Shown in pieces: positions 53,844 through 62,374 of a stretch of DNA of 64,000 nucleotides. The stretch is taken from positions 35,132-99,131 of the forward strand of contig NZ_JOEY01000038.1 of assembly GCF_000718165.1 (NCBI RefSeq), written 5' to 3'. Numbering within the stretch: position 1 is the first letter of the stretch; each line of letters starts with the position of its first letter. This DNA is from Streptomyces fulvoviolaceus. GTDB taxonomy: Bacteria; Actinomycetota; Actinomycetes; Streptomycetales; Streptomycetaceae. Under the pieces are notes generated by a model. That model made no database searches. It saw nothing but the letters and a program-made list of their open reading frames with translations, and was not told where the DNA came from. Made by a program: the position numbers and the translations under genes.

Positions 53844-53875
53844 CAGGGGCGCGGGGAACTGCGCGACCAGCCACG
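53844..53875. repeat. Dispersed Streptomyces intergenic repeat motif
   Basis: Contains GCGCGGGGAACTGCGCGACC and a following CAGCCACG. From memory this string recurs in many intergenic regions of Streptomyces genomes; function unknown. It lies between the beta-helix terminator and the convergent SDR gene. Confidence 0.5.
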
Positions 53876-53916
53876 CACAACCGGCACTGCCACAACCGGC
53901 CAAGCCGGCGCAGCGC

Positions 53917-54699
53917 TTACGCTCCGATCATGTTGTAGCCGCCGTCGGCGACCAGGAAGCCGCCCGTGATGTGGTTCGCGTCCTCGGTGGCCAGGAAGAG
54001 GGCCGTCCCCGCAAGCTCCTCAGGACCCGGGATACGCCCCATGGGAGTCGCCTCCCGCAGCACATCCCCGCGACCGCCCTTCCAGTCCTGCCGGCCGAGC
54101 GTCGCCTGGGTCTCGATGAACCCCGGCGCGAACACGTTCACCCGGACCTTCGGCGCGAAGGCATGCGCGTACGACTTGGTCAGGCCGATGATTCCGTACT
54201 TCGCCGCCGCGTACTGCGGAGCCCGCGCACTGCCACGGACGACCACCGTCGAACCGATGTTGACGATCGCGCCGCCGCCCTCCTGCTCCAGCATCCGCGC
54301 CCCGAACTCGTGGGTGCACAGCAGCGTGCCCTTGATGTCGACGGCGAGGACGTGGTCGACGGACTCCTCGGTCAGGTCCCGCCAGGACATCTGCTCGCGG
54401 GCCACGTCACCGACGTTGTTGACCGCCACGTCGAGACGCCCGAAGTGCGCCCACACCTCGTCGGCGAGACGTTTGATCTGGTCGTGCTCGGCGATGTCGG
54501 CCTGCACGACGAAGGCCTTGCGGCCGAGGGCTGTCACCCGCTCGGCCGTCGCCTCCGCGCCCGCGCGCGAACTGCGGTAGTGGACGGCGACATCGGCACC
54601 CTCCTGCGCGGCCCGTACGGCGATCTCGGCGCCGAATCCGGTACCCGCGCCGGTGACGAGGACGGTCTTGCCGGCGAACCGGTCGGGGACGGGGTTCAT
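53917..54699 (-). CDS. SDR-family oxidoreductase
   Basis: 260 aa. TGAGTGFG nucleotide-binding motif, NNVGD, Ser in NIGSTVVV, catalytic Tyr-x3-Lys (PQYAAAKYGI) and ITGGFLVADGG. FabG/glucose dehydrogenase-like. Second gene after another SDR (41 bp gap), so the two probably catalyse successive or alternative redox steps. Confidence 0.86.
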   Translation of the reverse strand: MNPVPDRFAGKTVLVTGAGTGFGAEIAVRAAQEGADVAVHYRSSRAGAEATAERVTALGRKAFVVQADIAEHDQIKRLADEVWAHFGRLDVAVNNVGDVAREQMSWRDLTEESVDHVLAVDIKGTLLCTHEFGARMLEQEGGGAIVNIGSTVVVRGSARAPQYAAAKYGIIGLTKSYAHAFAPKVRVNVFAPGFIETQATLGRQDWKGGRGDVLREATPMGRIPGPEELAGTALFLATEDANHITGGFLVADGGYNMIGA

Positions 54700-54739
54700 A
54701 CGGTCTCCGTTCGTGAAGTCGTAGTACTCGCAGGGGTGT

Positions 54740-55477
54740 TCATACGAGGGTCCGCCCGCCGTCCGCGTACAGCACCTGCCCGGTGACGAACGCGGACTCG
54801 GCGGAGGCGAGGAAGAGGACGGGACCGGTCAGATCCTCGGGCCGGCCGAGCCGCCCGGCCGGCACCAGCGCCTCCATGGACGCGCGGACTCCGGGGCGGG
54901 CGAGGTAGTCACGGGTGAGGTCGGTCTCGGTGTAGCCGGGGGCGACCGCGTTCACGGTGACCCCGTCGGCCGCCCACTCCCGTGCCATCACCCGCATCAG
55001 CTGGTTCACGCCGCCCTTGGTCGCCGCGTACGGCGCGTGGTCCTTGTGGGCCAGCAGCCCGGACACGGAGGAGAGGTAGACGATCCGCCCGTAGCCGCTG
55101 GGCACCATCACCGCTCCGGCGGCCCGGCCCAGCCAGAACGCGCTGTTGAGGTTCACGGCGAGCAGCCGCTCCCACACCTCGTCCCGCGTCTCGAGGACGG
55201 GCCTGCGATCGTTGGCGCCCACCGCGTGGACGAACACGTCGAGCCCGCCGAGGAGTCGGACCGCCTCGTCGACGGCCGCCCGGCAGGCGTCGGCGGCGGT
55301 GAGGTCGGCCACGAGGCCCGTCACGCCCGCCCCGATGCCGTCGAGCTTGTCCTTGTCCACGTCGAGTACGACCACGGCCGCGCCCGCCTCGGCGAGTGCC
55401 CGCGCCACCGTCGCGCCGATCCCGCCGGCTCCGGCGACCAGGGCACGGGTACCTGCGAAGTCCCATGTAGTCCGCAT
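54740..55477 (-). CDS. SDR-family oxidoreductase
   Basis: 245 aa. AGAGGIGATVARALAEAG in place of TGxxxGIG, DVDK (acidic residue favouring NAD), Ser in YLSSVSG, Tyr-x3-Lys (APYAATKGGV) and FVTGQVLYADGG. First gene of the leftward two-SDR operon, divergent from the FAH-fold genes over a shared promoter containing one exact and one near-match TGTCGACA site. Confidence 0.86.
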   Translation of the reverse strand: MRTTWDFAGTRALVAGAGGIGATVARALAEAGAAVVVLDVDKDKLDGIGAGVTGLVADLTAADACRAAVDEAVRLLGGLDVFVHAVGANDRRPVLETRDEVWERLLAVNLNSAFWLGRAAGAVMVPSGYGRIVYLSSVSGLLAHKDHAPYAATKGGVNQLMRVMAREWAADGVTVNAVAPGYTETDLTRDYLARPGVRASMEALVPAGRLGRPEDLTGPVLFLASAESAFVTGQVLYADGGRTLV

Positions 55478-55508
55478 GGACCGGACCGTAAGCCACGCCC
55501 AGGTTTTG

Positions 55509-55516
55509 TGTCCACA
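55509..55516. promoter_or_regulatory. Near-match operator TGTCCACA
   Basis: GTGTCCACAC, one base off the palindrome, 31 bp upstream of the leftward SDR start. Likely the operator half serving that direction. Confidence 0.4.
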
Positions 55517-55561
55517 CTTTGCGCAGCTCTTGACGGTGATCGCCCTTATCGGCAGGCTTAG

Positions 55562-55569
55562 TGTCGACA
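55562..55569. promoter_or_regulatory. TGTCGACA operator (FAH operon promoter)
   Basis: GTGTCGACAG, only 15 bp upstream of the FAH-fold ATG and next to its ribosome site. Regulator binding would block initiation or elongation. Confidence 0.6.
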
Positions 55570-55584
55570 GTTAGGGAGGTCTTG

Positions 55585-56469
55585 ATGAAGCTGGTGACGT
55601 TCGATGCGGGATCCGAGCCGGGGCTGGTGGGGCGACTCGACGGAGAGACCGTCGTGGAGCTCGACGTGCCCTCGACCCGTGCGTTCTTCGAGAGGGAGAG
55701 TCAAGTCGGCGAGACGGGGCGGACGTTCACGCTCGCCGATGTGCGGCTGCGGGCCCCCATCGTGCCGAAGAAGTTCTTCCACACGGCGGGCAACTTCCGC
55801 GAACACCACGAGGACCTGGTCCGGGTCGACTGGTCCCATCCCGTCAACAAGGGCATCGTGTTCTTCCAGAACGTCGACGCGATCATCGGCCCGGACGAGC
55901 CGATCGTGTACCCGGCGAACCTGACCCGGGAACTCGACTACGAACTCGAACTCGCCGTCGTCATCGGCAAACCGGGCCGCTTCTTCTCCGCCGAGCAGGC
56001 CGCCGAGCACATCGCCGGCTATCTGGTCTTCAACGACATCACCGCCCGCGACATCCAGCGCAAGGAGATGGAGTCCGGGGTCTTCTCCTTCTCCAAGGCG
56101 ATAGAGACCTTCTGCCCGATCGGTCCCTGCATCGTCACCGCGGACGAGATCGACGACCCGCACGCCCTCGACATGGAACTGCGCGTCAACGGAGACGTCC
56201 GCCAGAAGTCCAACACCGCCCGGATGTCGGTGTCGATCCCGCAGCTGGTCGCCTACCACTCCCCGCAGACCTACAGCGCGGGCGACATCGTCACCACCGG
56301 CACCATCGCCGGTGTCGCCGCGAGCACCGAGGACCCCTTCGCCAACTACCTCAAGCCCGGCGACGTCGTCGAGGCGGAGATCGAGGATCTCGGGGTGCTG
56401 CGCAACACGGTCGTGTCCTGGCGGGATGCGTACGGCGAGGACGAGCCGCCCGCCGAGCAGTGGGTGTGA
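55585..56469 (+). CDS. FAH-fold hydrolase/isomerase (first)
   Basis: About 294 aa. FAH catalytic fold with KKFFHTAGNFREHHED, metal-binding ELDYELELAVVIGKPGRF and NDITARDIQRKEMES, then IVTTGTIAGVAA. Family members cleave C-C bonds of acylpyruvates (fumarylacetoacetate type) or isomerise 2-hydroxymuconate-like dienes. The ATG with GGGAGGT site was chosen; the GTG at 55561 lies in the operator. First of a five-gene operon ending at 60490. Confidence 0.84.
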   Translation: MKLVTFDAGSEPGLVGRLDGETVVELDVPSTRAFFERESQVGETGRTFTLADVRLRAPIVPKKFFHTAGNFREHHEDLVRVDWSHPVNKGIVFFQNVDAIIGPDEPIVYPANLTRELDYELELAVVIGKPGRFFSAEQAAEHIAGYLVFNDITARDIQRKEMESGVFSFSKAIETFCPIGPCIVTADEIDDPHALDMELRVNGDVRQKSNTARMSVSIPQLVAYHSPQTYSAGDIVTTGTIAGVAASTEDPFANYLKPGDVVEAEIEDLGVLRNTVVSWRDAYGEDEPPAEQWV

Positions 56470-56476
56470 TCGACGG

Positions 56477-57295
56477 ATGCGGATCGCACAACTCGCGGGG
56501 CGCACCGTGCTGTTGACGTCGGAGGGAGCCGTCGACGTCCCCTCCGCATTCGAGGGCCACCTCTTCGAGAGGTGGGACGAACTGCTCGACTGGTCACGGG
56601 ACGCCACCGGGGGGCGCCCCTACGACGAGGCCGAACTCGAAGCCCCCGTTCAGGCCCCCCGCCAGATCTTCGCCGTCGCCCTCAACTACCGTCCCCACAC
56701 GGCCGAGGCGGGCTACGAGGAACCCGAAGCGCCCCTGGTCTTCACCAAGTTCCCGACCTGCCTCACCGGTCCGTACGCCACGGTCGACCTGCCGCCCGGG
56801 AATGTCGACTGGGAGTTGGAACTGGTCGCCGTGATCGGCCGTGAGACCCGCCGGGTGCCCGTCGAGAAGGGCTGGGAAGCGGTCGCAGCCCTCACCGTCG
56901 GCCAGGACCTCTCCGAGCGGATCGCCCAACTCGCGGGCCGTCCCGCCCAGTTCTCCCTCGCCAAGTCCCACCCCGGCTTCGGCCCGATCGGCCCCGCCCT
57001 GGTCAGCCTCGACGAAGTCCCCGACCGCGACGACCTCGACCTGACCTGCGAGCTGGGCGGCGAGGTGGTGCAGCACGACCGCACCGCGAACATGATCTTC
57101 CCGATCCCCCGGCTCGTCTCCTACCTCAGCGAGTTCTGCACGCTCCTGCCCGGCGACCTCATCTTCACCGGCACCCCGGCGGGCGTCGGGAACCGGCGCA
57201 CACCCCAGCGGTTCCTGACCCCCGACGACGAGTTGGTCAGCCGTATCGGGGGAGTCGGCGAGATGCGGCACCGCTTCCGGAGGAGGACGCCATGA
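56477..57295 (+). CDS. FAH-fold hydrolase/isomerase (second)
   Basis: About 272 aa. VALNYRPHTAEAGYEEPEAPLVFTKFPT, VDWELELVAVIGRETR, VGQDLSERIAQ and FPIPRLVSYLSEFCTLLPGDLIFTGTPAGVG: a clearer 2-hydroxyhepta-2,4-diene-dioate isomerase/acylpyruvase signature than its neighbour. The two differ enough that they probably catalyse different steps. Stop overlaps the amidohydrolase ATG. Confidence 0.85.
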   Translation: MRIAQLAGRTVLLTSEGAVDVPSAFEGHLFERWDELLDWSRDATGGRPYDEAELEAPVQAPRQIFAVALNYRPHTAEAGYEEPEAPLVFTKFPTCLTGPYATVDLPPGNVDWELELVAVIGRETRRVPVEKGWEAVAALTVGQDLSERIAQLAGRPAQFSLAKSHPGFGPIGPALVSLDEVPDRDDLDLTCELGGEVVQHDRTANMIFPIPRLVSYLSEFCTLLPGDLIFTGTPAGVGNRRTPQRFLTPDDELVSRIGGVGEMRHRFRRRTP

Positions 57296-58515
57296 CGCGG
57301 CCCACCCTGTTCACCGACGTCCAGGTCTTCGACGGGACCGGGCGCGATCCCTTCCCCGCGCAGGTCCTCGTCGAGGGCAACCGCATCACCGAGGTCGCCG
57401 ACCGGATTCCGCGCGACCGGCGCTCCGAGGCCCGGGTGATCGACGGAGGCGGCGGCACCCTGCTCCCCGGACTCGTCGACGCCCACACCCACCTGGGCTT
57501 CGGCTCCACCGTCGAACACCTCTCACGGCGCCGCGACGAGCCGGAGGAGGAGAAGGCGCTGCTCGTCGCGCACGCCGGCCGCGTCCTCCTCGACCACGGC
57601 ATCACCAGCGCCTACTCCGGCGGCAACCGGCTGCCCCGCACGGAGGTCGCCGCCCGCAAGGCGTTCGCCGAGGGCTGGATGCCCGGTCCGCGCCTCAAGG
57701 CCGCGTCCTGGGAGGGCAGCGCGGGCATGGTCGAGCCCGGCGTCTACGACTTCCCGGGCATCGACGGACGGGCCTCCGACCCCGACTCGGTGTCCCGCTT
57801 CGTCACCGGCATGGCCGAACTCGGCGTGGACATCGTCAAGTTGTCGCTCTCCGGCGAGAGTGCGGTCGTACAGGGAACCTCGCGGATCGTGCAGTTCACG
57901 GACGACGAGGTCATCGCCGCGGTCCAGGCCGCCGACAAGCACGGCGTCTGGCTCACCGCGCACGCCCACGCCGCCGAGTCCATCAAGATGGCCGTACGGC
58001 ACGGCATCCGCGCGATCTACCACTGCACCTTCGCCGACGAGGAGGCCCTGGACCTCCTCGAAGCCGCCCGGGACCGTGTCTTCGTCGCCCCGACCCCCGG
58101 CATCATCCACGCCAACCTGTACGAGGCCGGCAGCGAACCCGAGCCCGGCATGGAGGTCGAGGCCACCGCCGAGGCCGTACACAAGGTGGTGCCCGAACTG
58201 GTCCGGCGTGGCATCCGCGTGGTCCCCGGCGGCGACTACGGCTTCGCGTGGAACCCCGTCGGCCGTAACCTCCGAGACCTCGAACTCTTCGTCGACTGGT
58301 TCGGCTTCACCGCGGCCGAGGCACTGCGCGCCGCCACCCGGTACGGCGGGCAGGTCATGGGCATGGAGGACGAACTCGGCCTGATCCGGCCGGGATTCCT
58401 CGCCGACCTCGTCCTCGTCGACGGGGATCCGCTGGAGGAGATCGGCATCCTCCAGGACCCCGGCCGGCTGGCAGTGATCATGAAGGACGGCGCGCTGCAC
58501 AAGGCCCGGGTGTGA
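57292..58515 (+). CDS. Metal-dependent amidohydrolase
   Basis: 407 aa. Composite barrel plus beta-sandwich: PGLVDAHTHLGFG (His65, His67), VDIVKLSLSGES (bridging Lys), LTAHAHAAES and IYHCTFAD (His ligands), VVPGGDYGFAW (catalytic Asp), then the C-terminal GFLADLVLVDGDPLEEI. Resembles imidazolonepropionase/prolidase-type and aryl-ester-acting amidohydrolases. Hydrolyses an amide, ester or lactone; substrate unknown. Overlaps neighbours on both sides. Confidence 0.83.
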   Translation: MTRPTLFTDVQVFDGTGRDPFPAQVLVEGNRITEVADRIPRDRRSEARVIDGGGGTLLPGLVDAHTHLGFGSTVEHLSRRRDEPEEEKALLVAHAGRVLLDHGITSAYSGGNRLPRTEVAARKAFAEGWMPGPRLKAASWEGSAGMVEPGVYDFPGIDGRASDPDSVSRFVTGMAELGVDIVKLSLSGESAVVQGTSRIVQFTDDEVIAAVQAADKHGVWLTAHAHAAESIKMAVRHGIRAIYHCTFADEEALDLLEAARDRVFVAPTPGIIHANLYEAGSEPEPGMEVEATAEAVHKVVPELVRRGIRVVPGGDYGFAWNPVGRNLRDLELFVDWFGFTAAEALRAATRYGGQVMGMEDELGLIRPGFLADLVLVDGDPLEEIGILQDPGRLAVIMKDGALHKARV

Positions 58516-59975
58516 TCCGGGCCCGTACGGCCGCCGGACGGCTCGTGGGGGAGTGGGACGGGAGCGTGGCGGTGTTCCGGGGCATCCCGTTCGCCGCGCC
58601 CCCGGTCGGCGACCTGCGCTGGCGGCCGCCCCGGCCCGCCGCACGCTGGGACGGGGAGCGGCGCGCGTACGACTTCGGGCCCGCGCCCCTCCAGTCGCAG
58701 CCGCCCCGCGACTCGATCATGTACCACACCAACTTCGCCGACCGGCGGGCGCTGGTGATGAGCGAGGACTGCCTCTACCTCAACGTCTGGACACCGGATC
58801 CGGCGCACGCCGGCGGGCTGCCGGTGATGGTCTGGATCCACGGCGGCGGCAACCGCTACGGACACGGCGGCCAGGAGATCCACGACGGCCGTGCCCTGGC
58901 CGGGCGCGGGATGGTCGTGGTCACCCTCAACCACCGGCTCGGCGCGCTCGGCTTCCTCGCCCACCCCGACCTGGCCGCCGAGGACGACCTGGGCGCATCC
59001 GGCAACTACGGGCTGCTCGACATCGTCGGCGCCCTGACCTGGGTGCAGGAGAACATAGCGGCCTTCGGCGGCGACCCGGGCCGGGTGACCCTCGCGGGCA
59101 ACTCCGCCGGAGCCGCCCACATCTGCCACCTCATGGCGGCGCAGGCGGCCCGGCCGCTGTTCCGCGCGGCCCTCGGGCAGAGCGCGTCGGGCATCGGACG
59201 CGCCGAGGGTCCGCTCGTCGAGCAGGGCGAGGCGCAGAAGCAGGGGCTGCGCTGGGCGGAAGCCTTCGGCGACCGGGACATCGCGGGACTGCGGCGGCTC
59301 GACGGGGTGGAACTCGTGCTCCGGGGCCACTTCGGCCCCGTCGTCGACGGGCGGGTCCTGACCGAACCCAGCGACGAGGTCTTCGCCGCCGGCCGGCAGC
59401 ACGCCGTACCGCTGCTGGTGGGCAGCAACCTCGACGAGGGCTCCGTGTACGCGGCCCCGGACGTCCTGCACCGACTGCCCCTGGAATCCGGCACGGACGA
59501 GCTGTACCCCGTCCGGGACGTGGAAGAAGCCAGGCGTACGGCACGACGGTTCACCGGGGAGAGCCGCTTCACCTACCCCGTGTGGCAGTGGGCCGCGGAG
59601 CACCGGCGGACGGCACCGACATGGGTGTACCGCTTCGAACGGACGCCCCCGCTGCCGGACGGCCTGGCCCTCGCACCACCGCGCGACGGAATGCCGGAGT
59701 ACGGCGTGTACCACACCGCCGAACTCCCTTACGCCCTCGACAACTTGGACCGACGTGCCTGGCCCTGGAGCGAAGCCGACCGCGAGCTGGCACGCACGAT
59801 GGCGGACGCCTGGGCGCGCTTCGTCGCCACGGCCGACCCGAACGGGGGAGCCCTGCCGGTGTGGCCCGCCTTCACGGGCACCGAGGTGATGATCTTCGGG
59901 GACGCCGTGCGGGCCGGTGCCGTCGAGCGGCTCGAGGCGATGCGTCTGCTGGCACGCTGCCCCAGGCCTCTGTGA
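58512..59975 (+). CDS. Type B carboxylesterase
   Basis: 487 aa. FRGIPFAAPPVGDLRWRPP and EDCLYLNVWTP signatures, oxyanion HGGGN, nucleophile Ser198 in LAGNSAGAAH (usual GESAGG is GNSAGA here) and His in the C-terminal VYHTAELPY region. No signal peptide, so it works inside the cell on an imported ester. GTG overlaps the amidohydrolase stop. Confidence 0.85.
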   Translation: MIRARTAAGRLVGEWDGSVAVFRGIPFAAPPVGDLRWRPPRPAARWDGERRAYDFGPAPLQSQPPRDSIMYHTNFADRRALVMSEDCLYLNVWTPDPAHAGGLPVMVWIHGGGNRYGHGGQEIHDGRALAGRGMVVVTLNHRLGALGFLAHPDLAAEDDLGASGNYGLLDIVGALTWVQENIAAFGGDPGRVTLAGNSAGAAHICHLMAAQAARPLFRAALGQSASGIGRAEGPLVEQGEAQKQGLRWAEAFGDRDIAGLRRLDGVELVLRGHFGPVVDGRVLTEPSDEVFAAGRQHAVPLLVGSNLDEGSVYAAPDVLHRLPLESGTDELYPVRDVEEARRTARRFTGESRFTYPVWQWAAEHRRTAPTWVYRFERTPPLPDGLALAPPRDGMPEYGVYHTAELPYALDNLDRRAWPWSEADRELARTMADAWARFVATADPNGGALPVWPAFTGTEVMIFGDAVRAGAVERLEAMRLLARCPRPL

Positions 59976-59986
59976 AAGGACTTCGT

Positions 59987-60490
59987 ATGGCAAGGCTTCC
60001 CGACACCGACGGCGCCGGCGAGATCGCCCAGCGCATCCGTGAGCGACGGGGCGGTACCCTGCGCCCCCTCGACCGCATGCTGCTGCACAGCCCGCAGCTC
60101 GCCGACGGCTGGAACAGCCTGCTCGGTGCCCTCCGGGGGCGGCTCGAACTCCCCGCGGACATCCGCGAGTTGGTGATCCTCAGGATCGCCGTACTCAATC
60201 GTGCGCCGTACGAGTGGACGGCGCACGAGCCCGACGCGCGGCGCGCCGGGCTCGGCGACGGCGAACTGGACGAGCTGCGGCGAGAGAAGCCCCACCTCGA
60301 CATCCGCCAAGGGCGGGTCATCGCCTACACCGATGCGATGACCCGCGACATCCACGTCCCCGACGAGCTGTTCGACGCCCTCCGCGCCGACTTCACCGAC
60401 GCCGAACTCGTCGAACTGACGGCGACCGTGGCGGCGTACAACATGGTGTCTCGCTTTCTGGTCGCCCTGGACGTACAGAGCCCGTCCTAG
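59987..60490 (+). CDS. Carboxymuconolactone decarboxylase-fold protein
   Basis: 167 aa. CMD fold: SLLGALRGRLELPADIRELVILRIAVLNRAPYEWTAHEPDARRAGLGDGELDEL, with the family Glu and His and no CxxC pair, so not an AhpD-type peroxidase. End of the five-gene operon; its final four bases overlap the convergent hydrolase gene. A second member of this family lies at 42539-43114. Role unknown, possibly lactone decarboxylation. Confidence 0.8.
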   Translation: MARLPDTDGAGEIAQRIRERRGGTLRPLDRMLLHSPQLADGWNSLLGALRGRLELPADIRELVILRIAVLNRAPYEWTAHEPDARRAGLGDGELDELRREKPHLDIRQGRVIAYTDAMTRDIHVPDELFDALRADFTDAELVELTATVAAYNMVSRFLVALDVQSPS

Positions 60491-61440
60491 GACCTGCCGC
60501 CGTGGTGCCGCCTGACGAAGTGGAGCAACAGGCGGTTCCAGGCGGCCGGTTGCTCCCAGTGCGGGTTGTGACCCGCCTCGCGGACGACATGGGTCTCCAC
60601 GTCGTGCAGGTGCCCGGCGTTCAGGCGCATGACCGAGGGCGGGCTGTACAAGTCGGCGTCCCCGGTGATGAGTTGGACCGGCAGGGTCAGCGTCTCCAGG
60701 GCCGACCAGGTGATCGTGTGCGCCGGCGACTGGGCGAAGGCGTCGGAGGTCCTGGCGCGGGAGTTGATCTCCAGCCAGGCCGCCACCCCGTCCCGGTCGC
60801 CACCGCGATAGGAGGGGCCGAGCTCCTTGAAGTCGACGGGCATGTCGCCGAAGGGGTCGGGCTGGAGCGCCGAGGTCAGCTCCAGGTACTCCGTGTCCAT
60901 GATGCCCATGATGCTGCCCGAGACCGTGAGGCTGTGCAGCCGGTCCTCGTACGAGAGCGCGTACTCGAGCGACACCGGGCCGCCGGCCGCCGAGCCGCAC
61001 AGATGGAAGCGCTCCAGCCCCAGATGGTCGGCGAGGGTGTTGAGGTCCCCGGAGGCGGTGTCGGCCTCCGCTTTCGTGCCCGCCACCGAGTTGTATGCCC
61101 CGCGCCGCGAGTAGCCGATGACCCGCATGCCCGCACCGGCCAACACCGGCTGCTGGTAGGGCCAGCTCTCGCCGCTGCCGGAGCCGGGATGCAGCAGGAT
61201 GACGGCCTCCCCGTCGCCGCCGGTGTCCCAGCACCACAGGCTGCCGCCACCGGAGACGGGCACCTGGTACTCGGTGACCGGCACCTGCTCGGGTATCGGC
61301 ACGGGCTCCCACGTCTCCTCGGCGGACGCGGCCTCGGCCGTGCCGGAGGCGACACCGGTCGCCGTGAACGCGGCCAGTGCGGCGCCCCCGACGACGGCGC
61401 GTCTGCTGAGGGCCGACGGGCTCGTGCGGTTTCGCTTCAT
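60487..61440 (-). CDS. Tat-exported alpha/beta hydrolase
   Basis: About 317 aa. Twin-arginine signal SRRAVVGGAALAAFTATGVASGTAEA with Ala-x-Ala cleavage. Hydrolase core: LLHPGSGSGESWPYQQP oxyanion region, nucleophile in LCGSAAGGPVSLEYAL, Asp in ITGDADLYSPP and His in EAGHNPHWEQP. It has no lipobox, so it is free outside the cell, and probably cleaves an ester or lactone of the extracellular substrate. ATG with GAGGAAAGAGGA site; divergent from the GntR gene with an operator at 61496. Confidence 0.85.
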   Translation of the reverse strand: MKRNRTSPSALSRRAVVGGAALAAFTATGVASGTAEAASAEETWEPVPIPEQVPVTEYQVPVSGGGSLWCWDTGGDGEAVILLHPGSGSGESWPYQQPVLAGAGMRVIGYSRRGAYNSVAGTKAEADTASGDLNTLADHLGLERFHLCGSAAGGPVSLEYALSYEDRLHSLTVSGSIMGIMDTEYLELTSALQPDPFGDMPVDFKELGPSYRGGDRDGVAAWLEINSRARTSDAFAQSPAHTITWSALETLTLPVQLITGDADLYSPPSVMRLNAGHLHDVETHVVREAGHNPHWEQPAAWNRLLLHFVRRHHGGRS

Positions 61441-61495
61441 GGTTCCTCTTTCCTCCGGTGAAACGGTTCTCAAATCGGTTCGCAATTCGGCTCTC

Positions 61496-61503
61496 TGTCG
61501 ACA
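61496..61503. promoter_or_regulatory. TGTCGACA operator (hydrolase promoter)
   Basis: CTGTCGACAG, 55 bp upstream of the Tat hydrolase ATG, in the promoter region shared with the GntR gene. Confidence 0.65.
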
Positions 61504-61559
61504 GGAAGCAAGTAATGCTTGCGGATCCCGGGATCAAGGCGCGTCCTGGGGTGAGATAG

Positions 61560-61567
61560 TGTCGACA
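61560..61567. promoter_or_regulatory. TGTCGACA operator (GntR autoregulation)
   Basis: GTGTCGACAC, 46 bp upstream of the GntR ATG. Supports autoregulation and links the regulator to the other copies. Confidence 0.7.
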
Positions 61568-61613
61568 CCGTTGCATTGGCTGTGGGCCCGGATCAGGCAG
61601 GGAGAAGTGCCGC

Positions 61614-62357
61614 ATGACCGATCAGGACACGCACCTCGTGCTGGAGCGCCTCCTGCGGCTGCGGGACCGGCGCGAGCCGCTGGTCGCGCAGATCGCCGAA
61701 TGGGTGGGCGCCGGGATCATCGAGGGGCGGCTGGAAGCCGGGCAGGACCTCAACAGCGTCGACCTGTCACGCCGGTTCGACACCAGCCGCACGCCCGTCC
61801 GCGAGGCGCTGATGCTCCTCGAGCAGGAGGGCCTGGTCGAGATGAAGGCGCGCCGCCGGCCCCGGGTCGCCGCACCCTCGCTGCAGGACATCCGGGACAT
61901 CTACCAGGTGCGCAAGAACCTCCTGGCGATGCTCGCGGGCCTGCTGGTCGAGCGGGCGAGCGACGAGGAGCTGACCGAACTGCGCACGCGCGTGGAGCGG
62001 ATGCGGAAGCTGGCCGACGACGGGGACGTGGACTCGTACTTCTGGAGCCATGTGCTGCTCCAGGAGCGGATGACCGAGATCGTCGGCAACCCCACGCTGA
62101 AGCAGATCCTGGACTCGCTGGCCCTGCGCACTCTGATGCTGCGGCACCTGAGCCTGACCCGGGCCGGGCGTCTCTCCTACAGCGTCGACGACCAGGAGCG
62201 GCTGCTGCAGGCCTGCGAGGAACGCGACGGGGAGCTTGCCTCCGCCCTGATCGCGGGGGCGACGGTCCGCGCGCAGCGGGCGGTGGAGGAGCAGCTGGAG
62301 CAGGATGCGACGGCACGCGGGCGCAAGCCCGTGCGCAGACGCCGGGCCGCTGACTAG
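61614..62357 (+). CDS. GntR-family (FCD) regulator, likely island repressor
   Basis: 247 aa. Winged helix (LVAQIAEWVGAGIIEGRLEAGQDLNSVDLSRRFDTSRTPVREALMLLEQEGLVEMKARRRPRVAAPS) followed by an FCD-type helical effector domain; a very basic C-terminal tail (GRKPVRRRRAAD). FCD-type GntR proteins recognise short palindromes with TGT...ACA arms, consistent with TGTCGACA. Two copies flank its own promoter region. I infer it controls the 42.5-64 kb island, released by a pathway intermediate. Confidence 0.85.
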   Translation: MTDQDTHLVLERLLRLRDRREPLVAQIAEWVGAGIIEGRLEAGQDLNSVDLSRRFDTSRTPVREALMLLEQEGLVEMKARRRPRVAAPSLQDIRDIYQVRKNLLAMLAGLLVERASDEELTELRTRVERMRKLADDGDVDSYFWSHVLLQERMTEIVGNPTLKQILDSLALRTLMLRHLSLTRAGRLSYSVDDQERLLQACEERDGELASALIAGATVRAQRAVEEQLEQDATARGRKPVRRRRAAD

Positions 62358-62374
62358 CGCGCGCTGACCGCAGC

